This document shows positions 36,556 to 46,567 of a stretch of DNA of 64,000 bases, piece by piece. Numbering within the stretch: the stretch's first letter is position 1; each line of letters begins with the position of its first letter. The stretch comes from Riptortus pedestris (taxonomy: Eukaryota > Arthropoda > Insecta > Hemiptera > Alydidae): contig CM032233.1 in NCBI GenBank assembly GCA_019009955.1, positions 67,235,501 to 67,299,500 of the forward strand, read 5' to 3'. The translations under genes were made by a program, and so were the position numbers. Under the pieces are notes generated by a model. The model did not search any database, had not been told where the DNA came from, and was given only the letters and a program-made list of their open reading frames with translations.

Positions 36556-36795
36556 ATATAAATTGTAACCTCTATCTGTACATTAAATACGGAGGACAGT
36601 GAAGTCTTACATAAAAAAAAAAAAATTATTGTTAACAAATTCACAGTAACGACGATTATAAACCCTAAACACTGGGACGGGTAAATGTCGAAAAATTTTG
36701 CAAAGTAAAGCCATGCGTAAAAAATCCCATCACCATTCAGCCTCAAATGAATTCCCGGGCGAAGTCGGATATCTAAGCTAGTATATATATGTGGT
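36392..36795. repeat. Facing fragments of the composite repeat element
   Basis: The plus-strand end of the composite element (CGTGAGATTTCAGAGAAAAA to TTTTACAATT, about 36420-36490) faces a minus-strand short copy. The latter runs from AAATTGTAACCTCTATCTGT (36560) to the complement of its start, CTCAAATGAATTCCCGGGCG (36742-36761), CTAAGCTAG. TA tracts lie between and after them. The minus copy lacks the ~310-bp units. Confidence 0.6.
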
Positions 36796-36894
36796 GGTGT
36801 ATATAATCAAATTTATATATAATATATGAAAATATAATTTATATAATATATATATAGTATATATAATATATTATATAGAGAGAGAGAGAGAGGA

Positions 36895-37237
36895 GAGATT
36901 TTCAATATTTTCGAATATCCCATCCTCTAAACCCCCTCCCCCCAATCATATTTCTGCCATTAACGAAACATGATCTTTACGTTTTTTGTTTGCATGATTG
37001 CATGGAAACATCCTGTTTTATCTCGAGATTTTTAGGGCAACGATACGACTAAAATTTACAGCAACTGATATGTATAATCAAGTTTTTGAATGGGCATATC
37101 ATTTTCTCATGAGGTTTAAGGTGAGTTGTTATTTCTAAGTGGGGTATTTCAAAAATTAGGCATTTGAATTAATTTTTCGGAAATCATGTAATGAGTAAAA
37201 CCTCAATAGCTGATTTCTCTTAAGGTAAATCTGCTAA
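36895..37237 (+). repeat. Divergent Helentron-like copy, 3' half
   Basis: TTTTCAATATTTTCGAATAT, CTCTAAACCCCCTCCCCCCA and CTGCCATTAACGAAACATGA continue the family internal block. TAATGAGTAAAACCTCAATA and GCTGATTTCTCTTAAGGTAA with ATCTGCTAAA form the 3' end. A GA dinucleotide tract (36877-36895) replaces the usual TA tract nearby. Confidence 0.55.
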
Positions 37238-37959
37238 AACGGTTTTCTTCTCTCTGTATTTAACTGCCCTAAATAATTGTCGGAACCTACAATATACAAT
37301 TATGTTGAGTGTGTATGCCTGGCTATTTGTTATACATTCCTTTCATGGCATTCTTCAACTCTGGCATAGAAGTAAACATTATTACTTTCATAACATGATT
37401 ATCCTTTTTGAGCAGTCGCAATGCTCTTCATAATCGAGCTGAAAAGGAAAACGCTACCTGAGTTGTCTATCCCGAACCCACTTACCATACACCCTGGAGA
37501 GCTCAGAACTCCCAAGACTAGCAGCATGTCATCAAATATTTAGGGACTGCCCATATTTAAGGAATGCTCATCTAGAGACGGCTTCTGCATATACAGAATA
37601 CATATAAGAATAGTGTTACCTCTACTAGCTAGAGAACTAAAAGGAGCCCTATGAGGATTATACACAATTTACTACTGACTACAGAAATATTAAGGCAATA
37701 AATGCTGAGCTATTTCTCTTCTTTCTCATGTCTCTAAAATACTGTTACTTCTAGTAAAAAATGAGCTGGGATAAAATTGAACAATACGTCCATCCAAAAG
37801 GTAAAAGGGGAGGGACCCTCTGCACTTTATCTGTTCAATATGCTCATTGAAGGGGCAATAATGGAAATTAAAGAAAGAACCGAATGTTTGGGGATCGAAG
37901 AGGCTTCCCATTAATGGATATAGGGAGATGCCCCTTCGCCCCTTATTTTTGTTAGTTTG
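37238..37959. other. Stretch without recognisable features
   Basis: No gene or repeat of the window was recognised between the last Helentron-like copy and the BEL/Pao-associated region. Confidence 0.4.
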
Positions 37960-38514
37960 AGAGAGTGGACTGTATTGTTTGGGGCAAATTACAAGGCATG
38001 TTTAATTTACAATGTTGTAATTTACAATGTTTGTGGTAAATAGTATAAATAAATGTTAACAAAATTTTGATTCTCTTACAAGTGGGGATGGGTGAGCTGC
38101 TCTGGGTTGAACTGAACTTTTGTTGAAGTATGTTGCTCGGTGGGGCCCATGATGTGGTTGATGCCTGTTGGCTTCGGGGTGCGGTGTATGTAAATAAGTG
38201 AGTACTCACTATTTTTTCTTTAATGTCTTGTGTTCTCCCCCTCCTTGTTCCAGGGCTTCATCGCCCGACGGGCCCTTTTGAGTCTACTCCAGCATTTTGA
38301 GGGGTTTTTTCAGTGCGATGACGATGACTCCCTTTCACTAGCCGCACTAGCCTGCCATCTTCCCTCGTGTCCTCTTGTCCTTTCCTGCCGGTCCCCCCTC
38401 GTGGCTGGATGCGCCGGCAGCGAGGTCCCAGTCCAGGGCAAGGTTGAGTGGCGGTGGATGACGTCATCAGGTCACGCGCCTTTTCACTATTCGCGGAGTT
38501 GATTCTTCCGCGAA
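37960..38514 (-). other. GC-rich block, candidate 3' LTR of the BEL/Pao element
   Basis: On the minus strand a purine-rich GGTGGGCGGTT (about 38514-38525), resembling a polypurine tract, is followed by TGTTCGCGGAAGAATCAACT and a perfect 8-bp hairpin TTCGCGGA/TCCGCGAA (38489-38513). The block is much richer in GC than its surroundings and lies downstream of the retrotransposon coding region in the right order. No matching 5' LTR was found upstream of gag, so this stays a candidate and its far end is uncertain. Confidence 0.35.
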
Positions 38515-38918
38515 CAAACCGCCCACCTTGAATTAGCTAGGGCTAATTAAAAAAAAGAAAAAAACTAAAAACTAACTTAGGTCTAAAGCACAGAGCCATT
38601 TGTGGTGTGTGTTTGTGTGGCGTCTGTGTTTTTGTGTGAGTGAGTGGGGCCTGTTATTGACTAAAATAAATAAAGATCCTCTAGGGAATAAAAATTATTC
38701 ACAAGTTGGGATAATAAAGAAAGAAATGATGAAACTTTTGATCTCGAAGGGAATCATAATAAAAAAAAAGATGTATATCTTCTAAAAAAGATAAGAAAAA
38801 TAGTGATTCTTCTTCACTCTTTGGAATCCTTCACTTCAGGATGTAATGATGGTGTGAAGGATTAAAGTGGTTGGATGAGATGGTGTCGTTTTTTGAGCCC
38901 CATCTGAGTCCCAGGACC

Positions 38919-39543
38919 TTAACAAAAATATAAACAAAAAAATGGTTGTCTGGAGGTGGCATTCTGACTGCCTATAAGGACTCCATGATGTTCGGGACGA
39001 GTGCTGTAACTTGACCGTTTGCCTCCTTGAGCAAATGAGGTGATGAGTTCCGTCGGAAGTTGTATGGCTTCCTCAATAGAGCCTCTTGCCAAACGCAGTG
39101 ATGTGGTATAAAGGATGCATTGGTGATGTGAGGTGATGATGTGGAAGTCATGTGACCCAAGCCTAATGTACTCATCGATGAGTGCATTGTAGTATTTGAT
39201 AGATGAGTCATTATCGTTGTGACGTTTTATACTCGAGGGAGCAGAATCGTGTTTCATCACCATGTTCACTTGTTGTTTCCCACATCGACAGGTGCAGCCT
39301 GAATTGGACGCAGCACAATATTACGCCTTTCCGGAGAAGAGCGGGCCCAGTGCTAGCGAAGAGCATATTACCTGAATGTGTTCGCGCACATGCCTCCTCA
39401 TCTGGATTGGTCCGCTTAACTGGGAGAGGTTCCTCAAGTTCCCAAAAGCGCTGCAATTGTTCCACAATGTCAGCGGGAGAAGTGGTGAAGAAAGATGAGG
39501 ATTCAGTGACCATTTGGCGTTGTGACCTACCCATGACTACCAA
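38919..39543 (-). pseudogene. BEL/Pao pol remnant (region leading into reverse transcriptase)
   Basis: RFWELEEPLPVKRTNPDEEA (39450-39380) is the conserved segment that begins BEL/Pao pol (LRRFWE-EE...). In another frame, KYYNALIDEYIRLG (about 39200-39155) matches the conserved block just before the reverse-transcriptase fingers, followed by HHCVWQE-like residues (IPHHCVWQ). The frames change at least twice within 600 nt, so no product is possible. The catalytic YVDD region is absent. Confidence 0.7.
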
Positions 39544-39608
39544 ACGACATACAGTTTAGGGTAATGAGGAAGAAGCACAGGCTTCTTCTGATGGGATAGG
39601 GAGTGTTT

Positions 39609-39645
39609 CCCCCCCCCCCCCCCCCCCCCCCTCCCCCCCCCCCCG
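39609..39645. repeat. Poly-C tract in the BEL/Pao remnant
   Basis: About 36 consecutive C residues with one T near the middle. It lies between pol and the protease region, where coding sequence would be expected, and may be a consensus error or an expanded homopolymer. Confidence 0.9.
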
Positions 39646-40098
39646 GTTCAACCCACTAAGGGATCATAAGAGATCATGCCCACCTCCCCCCCATCCCCGA
39701 GTAGTGTCAACTGTCTCCGAGAACTGTCACAAATGTGGTTTTGTCAGCCAGTGTTGAAGATTTTAGCTAAACGATTTGCAGGGATGTTTCAGGGTCTTAG
39801 GTTCTTGGTTAGGAAGGCTGGGGAGCTATCGAGTCCAATTATTGATTGAATCGTCAGTCGTTCGAGAACATCTGTTCAATATCGAGCGGCTTTCATTCGA
39901 TGGGCACAGAAATTCCCATCGGTTCTTGCCGTTGTGGTGTTGCCTAAGCCTCGGGCGATGCCGACGCTTGAAGTTTCCGAACAGGGGAAGGATCTATCTT
40001 ATAAGCGCAGTGAAATTGGATGTATGATATGCTGTGCTGGTCTTCTGCAAATCAATGAAGAAGCGCTCCCCGTTACCTTGTACAGGACGATCGTTCCC

Positions 40099-40128
40099 TT
40101 CCCCCCCCCCCCCCCCCCCCCCCCCCCC
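40099..40128. repeat. Second poly-C tract in the BEL/Pao remnant
   Basis: About 29 consecutive C residues within the protease region of the same element. Two unrelated long C-runs in one retroelement are unusual. Confidence 0.9.
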
Positions 40129-40260
40129 TTGGAGATCCCTTTATCCAGGCCATCTGTACCGTCCCCAGGAGAACCGACATTTGTTCCTTCCCAAGGTGTG
40201 TTGCTAGCTGCGTTGTTGAGCCGTACAGGCGGTGAATGTTACTCCGCTACCTTCCAGGTG

Positions 40261-40560
40261 TTATCCTGCGTCGTTTTCGAAGGTTTGTCTAGAGAGAGGC
40301 CAAATGCGCGGTTTGGGCGTGCCCTCTTCATTGTGAATGAGGGTGTGGTGGCCTTTTGTTTTGCTCAACGCCGACAGTTGTACTTTTGAGGGGCATTTCG
40401 GCTGTTGGATGATCTTTCCCTCAAGCAATACATGCCAGCCCTTCCATCCCTCAGTGGAATGCAGATGCGGTTCCCGGCTGGGAATAATAATAAATTGCAG
40501 GGTACTCCTTATAACGTTGGTAATTGTTTTTCTCTTGACCCAAACCATGGGCCATTTGGA
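40261..40560 (-). pseudogene. BEL/Pao gag C-terminal zinc-knuckle region
   Basis: The minus strand gives IIQQPKCPSKVQ, then a CRRC-like frame and HHTLIHNE, the Cys/His pattern that closes BEL/Pao gag (C-R-C-x-x-HHTLLH). The residues are spread over two frames separated by single-base shifts. The nucleic-acid-binding knuckle is recognisable but broken. Confidence 0.6.
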
Positions 40561-40626
40561 AGAGTAGGATTGGGATTGGAGTAGGAGCGTGATTTTTGGG
40601 TGTGTTAGGAATCGGGCAAGTCGATG

Positions 40627-41778
40627 CTAAGTGTTCGAGCTTTCTGGAGATCGTTGGAGCGTTGATTGAAGGGTTGAACGTGTGGAAGTACCTCTAGAGG
40701 AAGGAAGCGACTTGGGATGGAGTCTCACGGGAATTTCTGTGTTGTAGGGATGTTCTGGACGATCTCGTGTTGTGAGCAGGGAGCTTCGGATTGAAAACAA
40801 AATCGCGTCTGAGAACTTGATGGCCCCTAGACGCTGTCTGACGAACTCTATTACATCGTCGGCTGTCGGTGACCTCGTGCTGTCCTTGAGGCTTAACTCA
40901 AAACCTCTTCGCGTTTCCGGGTCCAAGTCTCGAAGCGCAAGAATCGCCAATGCAAATTCTCCCTTGTCTTCAAGATCGAGAGAACGAAAGCCGTCAAGGC
41001 TGTCACAGATATTAGCAAGATAAGCTTCATATCTCTTTGTTGGTGTCGGGAGAGATCTGGTGTTGGACTCCAGCATTCTTTGGAGGTACAATGAGCCAAG
41101 TACGCGGGGGTTGTCGTATTGTTTTAGAAGCTTTTCCCAAGCAAGGATGTATGATCGGTCGTCCACCTGAAACTTTGATACCAAAGCAGCTGCCTCACCC
41201 TTCAGTGCACTGAGGAGGTAGTGGAACTTCTCAACATTTGTGATAGATGGCTCGTCATGGACCAAGGACTTGAAGGTGTCTTTGAAGTGGTTCCATTTTG
41301 TTAAGTCGCCATGGAATTTGGGAATTTCAATGATAGGGAGGTGCGTCCTGGGGGTTGACACCTGTGTTGTGTTTAAGAATTGTTGTCGATTTGTGGAATC
41401 GAATCCGATTTGATGTTGGGCTGCATTAATGGTTTCTTGGTTGAAACGCTCTTGGATGCGCGTGTGAGTGGTTTCAGCATCTATCATGACGCGTCTGGTG
41501 GCGTCGTACAGTGTCGACCATACGTCGGAGAAGTTGATTTCTCTGCCATCTAACAATAGCAATTCATCTCTTTCATTCCATACTTCTCGGAACTCCGTCC
41601 ATTCGGTTTGGGCAGTTTTGAAAACAGATTTGAAGTGTCGAATCGCATTGTCATCTTCGAGGCTGAATTTGGAGGCTTCAGTGACGCTGTTGATGTCACG
41701 ATTCAGCCTTTTTAATCGCCGTTCTAGGCGAGCGATGGAATGAGCATAGTCTGGAATTGACTCGGGCATTTTGATCAA
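40627..41778 (-). CDS. gag: BEL/Pao gag polyprotein, 383 codons open (DUF1759)
   Basis: This continuous frame starts at an ATG (MIKMPESIPDYAHS). An N-terminal predicted coiled coil (ARLERRLKRLNRDI, residues 16-40) is followed by the DUF1759-type core: LPIIEIPKFHGDLTKWNHFK (residue ~150), NVEKFHYLLSALKGEAAALV (~180) and ILAWEKLLKQYDNPR (~210). LPIIEIPKF-GD-TKW is the signature of Pao/BEL gag proteins, which form the virus-like particle shell. The frame stops before the zinc knuckle, which continues in other frames. It is the longest convincing open frame in the window. Confidence 0.85.
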   Translation of the reverse strand: MIKMPESIPDYAHSIARLERRLKRLNRDINSVTEASKFSLEDDNAIRHFKSVFKTAQTEWTEFREVWNERDELLLLDGREINFSDVWSTLYDATRRVMIDAETTHTRIQERFNQETINAAQHQIGFDSTNRQQFLNTTQVSTPRTHLPIIEIPKFHGDLTKWNHFKDTFKSLVHDEPSITNVEKFHYLLSALKGEAAALVSKFQVDDRSYILAWEKLLKQYDNPRVLGSLYLQRMLESNTRSLPTPTKRYEAYLANICDSLDGFRSLDLEDKGEFALAILALRDLDPETRRGFELSLKDSTRSPTADDVIEFVRQRLGAIKFSDAILFSIRSSLLTTRDRPEHPYNTEIPVRLHPKSLPSSRGTSTRSTLQSTLQRSPESSNT

Positions 41779-42432
41779 AGATCAAAGAAAGATGTCTTGA
41801 TTATAATCAATAATGTGTTTCAAGCCAGTCGAGCGACAGCTGGAAACAAGGGAATACAAGAAAGGAGGAGAACAAGAAGAAATCATATTCGAAGAAGAAA
41901 ATATAAACAAAGAGAGGCCCATGATTAATATGATGATAATGTCACTAAGCGAAGAAGGGATGTAGACTACACAAAGAGTGTATGACGTCACAGCAGTGAG
42001 GTAGTCTAATCAGGCAATCTATGTATGCCCTTTAATAGGTGAGTGAGCTCTATGTAACAGGGAGAGAGCTGTAACCATGTTGAAACCTTTTATAGATAAG
42101 GGATCTCATCTGTTTTGAGGAATGATAATTAACATTGATTAGTTTTTGGTTATGTAATGATGTATTTGATAATGCTACTGTGTTTAATAAATGTAACTTT
42201 GTTTGAATAGATTGTGTACAAATTCCTTTCTGGTCACAGGTAAACACTAAAGCTAGAATGTCAGTCACATTTACAAAATTCATTTACTGAAAATGATTAA
42301 ATAACATGTAAACTTCATTGATAAAATAAAGTAAAGTAGTGAAATGAAACATTTTTGAGGTTGCATTTGTAGAATCCATGCCAAGTTCTTATAAGTATTA
42401 ATGTAAGGAATGAGTTATTTGAAATAACAATA
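41779..42432. other. Stretch upstream of BEL/Pao gag without recognisable features
   Basis: A 5' LTR and a primer binding site would be expected here, but neither a TG...CA repeat nor any match to the block at 37960-38514 was found. The sequence is AT-rich host-like DNA. Confidence 0.4.
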
Positions 42433-42850
42433 TTAAAATTGAATAATGCTTGAATGAGCATCGACAATGTTAATAATAATGTAAATTGATTTTGGAAATG
42501 AATTAAGGTGAACAAATGCATAAAACACACTGGTATATCATAGTAAATTGATTAAATAAAAACTATGAGCAAAGTAACTAAGTTAATTATTAATGTATAT
42601 ATTAATACATGAGAACATTGATTGGATATATGCTTTATGAAAATAAAATAAATATTCTCTAGTGAATAACTGTTCTACTCACATTACAGTTACTGAATGC
42701 AATTTGAATGCTAGATTCAGGTAAGATTTAAATTAAAATTGAGTAATGCTTGAATGAGCATCGACAGTGCTAATAATAATGTAAATTGATTTTGGAAATG
42801 AATTAAGATGAACAAATGCATAAAGCACACTGGTAAAGCATGGCAAATTG
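42433..42850. repeat. Direct duplication of ~110 bp at a 300-bp interval
   Basis: TTAAAATTGAATAATGCTTG at 42433 and TTAAAATTGAGTAATGCTTG at 42733 start two copies that stay nearly identical through GATTTTGGAAATGAATTAA and AACAAATGCATAAA to CACACTGGTA (about 42541 and 42841). The spacer between them is unrelated. Confidence 0.85.
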
Positions 42851-43054
42851 TTGGAATAGGTTATACTCTAATATAACTATAAAATAAGGTCAAATAAGTT
42901 AACAAAGAATGATTCTCCAAAATTTTAGATTAATACAGTAGCTAGTTTAAAACTGTCTTTGCTAAATTTCACACAAAATCAAGAGGGGATTTAATTTATG
43001 TTAATTAAAACAGCTGTTTGTTTATGAATTATTATCAATTACTGTTATGCACTT

Positions 43055-43553
43055 CCCCCCCCCCCCCACCCCCCCCCCCCCCCACCCCCCCCCCCCCCCA
43101 CCCCCCCCCCCCCCCACCCCCCCCCCCCCCCACCCCCCCCCCCCCCCACCCCCCCCCCCCCCCACCCCCCCCCCCCCCCACCCCCCCCCCCCCCCACCCC
43201 CCCCCCCCCCCACCCCCCCCCCCCCCCACCCCCCCCCCCCCCCACCCCCCCCCCCCCCCACCCCCCCCCCCCCCCACCCCCCCCCCCCCCCACCCCCCCC
43301 CCCCCCCACCCCCCCCCCCCCCCACCCCCCCCCCCCCCCACCCCCCCCCCCCCCCACCCCCCCCCCCCCCCACCCCCCCCCCCCCCCACCCCCCCCCCCC
43401 CCCACCCCCCCCCCCCCCCACCCCCCCCCCCCCCCACCCCCCCCCCCCCCCACCCCCCCCCCCCCCCACCCCCCCCCCCCCCCACCCCCCCCCCCCCCCA
43501 CCCCCCCCCCCCCCCACCCCCCCCCCCCCCCACCCCCCCCCCCCCCCACCCCC
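43055..43553. repeat. Perfect 16-bp minisatellite, one A plus fifteen C, 31 A positions
   Basis: A residues occur every 16 bases from 43068 to 43548 with only C between them, so about 500 bp contain just 31 non-C bases. The complementary strand is (G15T)n, a strong G-quadruplex-forming sequence. The flanks are ordinary AT-rich DNA. All frames through it stay open (Pro/His/Thr or Gly/Trp/Val runs) and are not genes. Perfect regularity could reflect recent expansion or an assembly artefact. Confidence 0.95.
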
Positions 43554-43599
43554 AATTTGCTTTATCGTGAAATCGTTCATGGTAAAAGCATAACTGCCT

Positions 43600-46045
43600 A
43601 TCTATAATTTAAACCTTAAGGTTGGTGTGCATGTTATTTTTGTTGCTTATCCATTAGGTGCAAATGTTTGAAATGTTTTTATTTCCATAAGGACGATTCC
43701 GTTTCTCCTTGTGTTCGACGTCCACGCATAGGATGCATCCTGAAAATAATAGTTATATTACTATTATAGTTATTAGAATTATTATGTCGATTACTTTCTT
43801 CAAATTTGGGTGTAGGGAATGTGCAGAATATTGTTTGAGAAAAATTAGTAAATTAATATGTTTAATTTGAAATAGGAATTGAAATTCCTAGGGATTACTT
43901 TTGATTCGTATTAATGTTTTTTTTATTTGATATTGCGCATGTTCTTTAGTCCGTCTTATTTAGAAACTTGTCCTATTGAGGATGATGTCCAAGTTTTTTT
44001 CTTTGCTAAATCATGATTTTATTTCCATGAGGACAATCCGTCTCTCTCCGCGTGTTCGACGCTCCCTGCGTAACACCCATTCTCAAAGAAATAGTTATAT
44101 TACTATTATAGTTATTAGTATTATTCTATCAATTACTTTCTTCAAATTTGGTAGTAGGGAATGTGCAGAATATTGTTTGATAAAAATAAGTAAATTAATA
44201 TGTTTAATTTGAAATAGGAATAGAAGTTCCTAGGGATTTACCCTTTATCTGTCGTATGAATGTTTGTTTCAGTTGAATTAGGGCTTGTTCTGTAGTCCAT
44301 ATTATTTTAAACCTTATAATCTTAAGGTTGATCTGCAAGTTTTTTTTGTTGCTAAGCCAGTTGGTTGAAATGTTTGAAATGTTTTTACCTCCATTAAATG
44401 TTAAAATAACATAATAGAATTCTTCAAATAGTTTTGTTATTCATAATAAATTTTCTATAAGTACATCAATAACCTACTTTAAATTTGGGTGTAGGGAATG
44501 TGCAGAATGATATGAGAAAAATAAGTAAAATAATATATTTGATTTGAAATAGTAATTGAACATCCTTGGGATTTACCCTTTATCTGTTGTATTATTGTTT
44601 CTTTCAGTTCACATAGTGCTTTTTCTTTAGTCTGTCTAATTTTAAACCTTATCTTAAGGTTGATGTGTAAGTTTTTTTTGTTGCTAATCCATTAGGTGCA
44701 AATGTTTGCAATGTGTTTCCATTTGGGCAATACCATCTGTCCTTGTCTTCGACTCCTCGCATTAGATGCAGACTCAAAATAATAGTTATATTACTATTAT
44801 GTCAATTAATCTCTTTAAATTTGGGATTTACCCTTTATCAGTCGTATTAATGTTTCTTTCAGTTCACATAGTCCTTCTTCTTTAGTCCGTTTTATTTAAA
44901 AACTTGTCGCTCTTTGAGGATCGTCGTTCCGAGTTTTTTTGTTTTGCCTTAAACCAAGAAGTTGAAATGATTGAATTGTGTTCATTTGCCCACGGGACCA
45001 ATTCCTTTTCCTCCATTGTGTTCGAGCGTGCCACGCATAGGATTGCATAACTCAAAAATAATAGTTTATATTACTAATAATAGATAAATTAGTATTATTA
45101 TATCGATTACTTTCTTTAAATTTAGGTGTAGGGTATGTGCAGGAATAATTTGAGAAAAATAAAGTAACATAATATATTTGATTGGATATAAGTAATTGAA
45201 CTTCCTTGGGATTTACCCTTTATCAGTCGTATTAATGTTTCTTTCAGTTCACATAGTCCTTCTTCTTTAGTCCGTCTTATTTAAAAACTTGTCCTCTTGA
45301 GGATGACGTCCGAGTTTTTTTGTTGCTAAACCATTAAGTTGAAATGATTGAAATGTGTTCATTTCCACGGACAATTCCGTTTCTCCTTGTGTTCGACGTC
45401 CACGCATAGGATGCATACTCAAAATAATAGTTATATTACTAATATAGTTATTAGTATTATTATATCGATTACTTTCTTTAAATTTAGGTGTAGGGTATGT
45501 GCAGAATAATTTGAGAAAAATAAGTAACATAATATATTTGATTTGATATAGTAATTGAACTTCCTTGGGATTTACCCTTTATCAGTCGTATTAATGTTTC
45601 TTTCAGTTCACATAGTGCTTCTTCTTTAGTCCGTCTTATTTAGAAACTTGTCCTCTTGAGGATGACGCCCGAGTTTTTTTGTTGCTAAATCATTAAGTTG
45701 AAAAGTGTTTACTGCCATGAGGACAATTCCGTCTCTCGTGTTATTCGATCCCCCGCATAAGATGCATACTCAAAGTAATAGTTATATTACTATTATAGTT
45801 ATTAGTATTATTATGTCGATTACTTTCTTCAAATTTGGGTGTAGGGAATGTGCAGAATATTGTTTGAGGAAAATAAGTTAATTAATATGTTTAATTTGAA
45901 ATAGAAATTGAGCTTCCTAGGGATTACTTTTGATTCGTATTAATGTTTTTTCATTTGATATCGCACTTGTTCTTTAGTCCATCTTATTTAAAAAATTGTC
46001 CTCTTGAGGATGATGTCCGAGTTTTTTTGTTGCTAAACCATGCTT
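43600..46045. repeat. Tandem satellite with a ~350-bp unit, about seven copies
   Basis: Recurring blocks are ACTTGTCCTCTTGAGGATGA plus CGTCCGAGTTTTTTTGTTGC, GTTATATTACTATTATAG, TTGGGTGTAGGGAATGTGCA and TTTACCCTTTATCAGTCGTA. Starts lie near 43611, 43962, 44313, 44644, 44898, 45284, 45643 and 45990, most 330-360 bp apart, with one shortened unit. CTTGTCCTCTTGAGGA is itself an imperfect palindrome. No coding sequence was seen. Confidence 0.9.
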
Positions 46046-46048
46046 TGG

Positions 46049-46103
46049 TCCGTTTTTAGCATGTGGGAAATCTGCTTAATTTATGCAGCTCCTGCTGATG
46101 GAC
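46049..46103 (-). repeat. Helentron-like 5' end fragment
   Basis: Read on the minus strand, GTCCATCAGCAGGAGCTGCA, AATTAAGCAGATTTCCCACA and TGCTAAAAACGGAC give the 5' signature and subterminal motif of the family. It abuts the end of the ~350-bp satellite. Confidence 0.55.
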
Positions 46104-46129
46104 AATTATTATGTTTTGTTTATTTACGT

Positions 46130-46262
46130 CCACTGCCTATTTAGGAGGGGTTACCTCCAGGTCACCACCCTTTTATAGACAGATGGGACTAAGGATTTTA
46201 TTTAATGAGTTTGTCACTAAATAAATTCCCATAGACCGGGTGAGAATCAAACTCAGGACTCA
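46130..46262 (+). repeat. Interspersed repeat shared with 12113-12230, tRNA-like tail
   Basis: ACGTCCACTGCCTATTTAGG, CCCTTTTATAGACAGA and ATTTTATTTAATGAGTTTGT match the copy in the last ATPase intron. The following GAGAATCAAACTCAGGACTC resembles a reversed tRNA T-arm, so a tRNA-derived SINE on the minus strand is possible. Confidence 0.4.
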
Positions 46263-46318
46263 AGAATGTTTTTATGAAATTAAATATACAAAATGTTGTA
46301 GACAAACTGGTATCTGTA

Positions 46319-46565
46319 AATACTAATGAGGGCAAGGCTTTTATTTGAAATGATTATAACATTCAATTATTTTGTTATTTATTCTTGTATTAAGATATAC
46401 AATACTATAAAACATATAAATAACATTTATTACTAAAGCTGTTATTAAAATAATATTTTAATGTAAGTCTTTTATACATTTAAAAAAAAATTAATATCCA
46501 CATTTATTATAATAGAGCTTCATTCATTAATATACAAATCTATACAATACCTATCAATGATTATT
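46319..46565 (+). repeat. Direct repeat flanking the gypsy fragment, left copy
   Basis: TACTAATGAGGGCAAGGCTT through TGATTATAACATTCAATTAT to ACAATACCTATCAATGATTA is nearly identical to 47378-47703. The right copy carries an extra ~70-nt internal stretch. Confidence 0.85.
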
Positions 46566-46567
46566 AA

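Larger units (their letters stand above)
38900..41778 (-). mobile_element. BEL/Pao LTR retrotransposon remnant
   Basis: It reads right to left: open gag with DUF1759-type sequence (41778-40627), a zinc-knuckle-like region (about 40560-40260), a poorly preserved protease region broken by C-runs, and the start of pol (39543-38919). The remaining reverse transcriptase, RNase H and integrase are missing. The collinear order gag-knuckle-pol and the sequence matches fit BEL/Pao and not gypsy or copia. Frameshifts downstream of gag make it inactive. Confidence 0.8.

Noticed and set aside
38230..40567. Plus-strand open frames in the GC-rich segment as host genes
   Set aside because: They overlap the minus-strand BEL/Pao gag and pol remnants or low-complexity C-runs and show no domain.
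43018..43607. Long proline/histidine- and glycine/tryptophan-rich open frames on both strands
   Set aside because: They are the direct translation of the (A C15)n minisatellite in every frame; no gene context exists.
43600..46045. CRISPR-like array
   Set aside because: The ~350-bp units are repeated throughout with no unique spacers, and the DNA is eukaryotic; this is a satellite.
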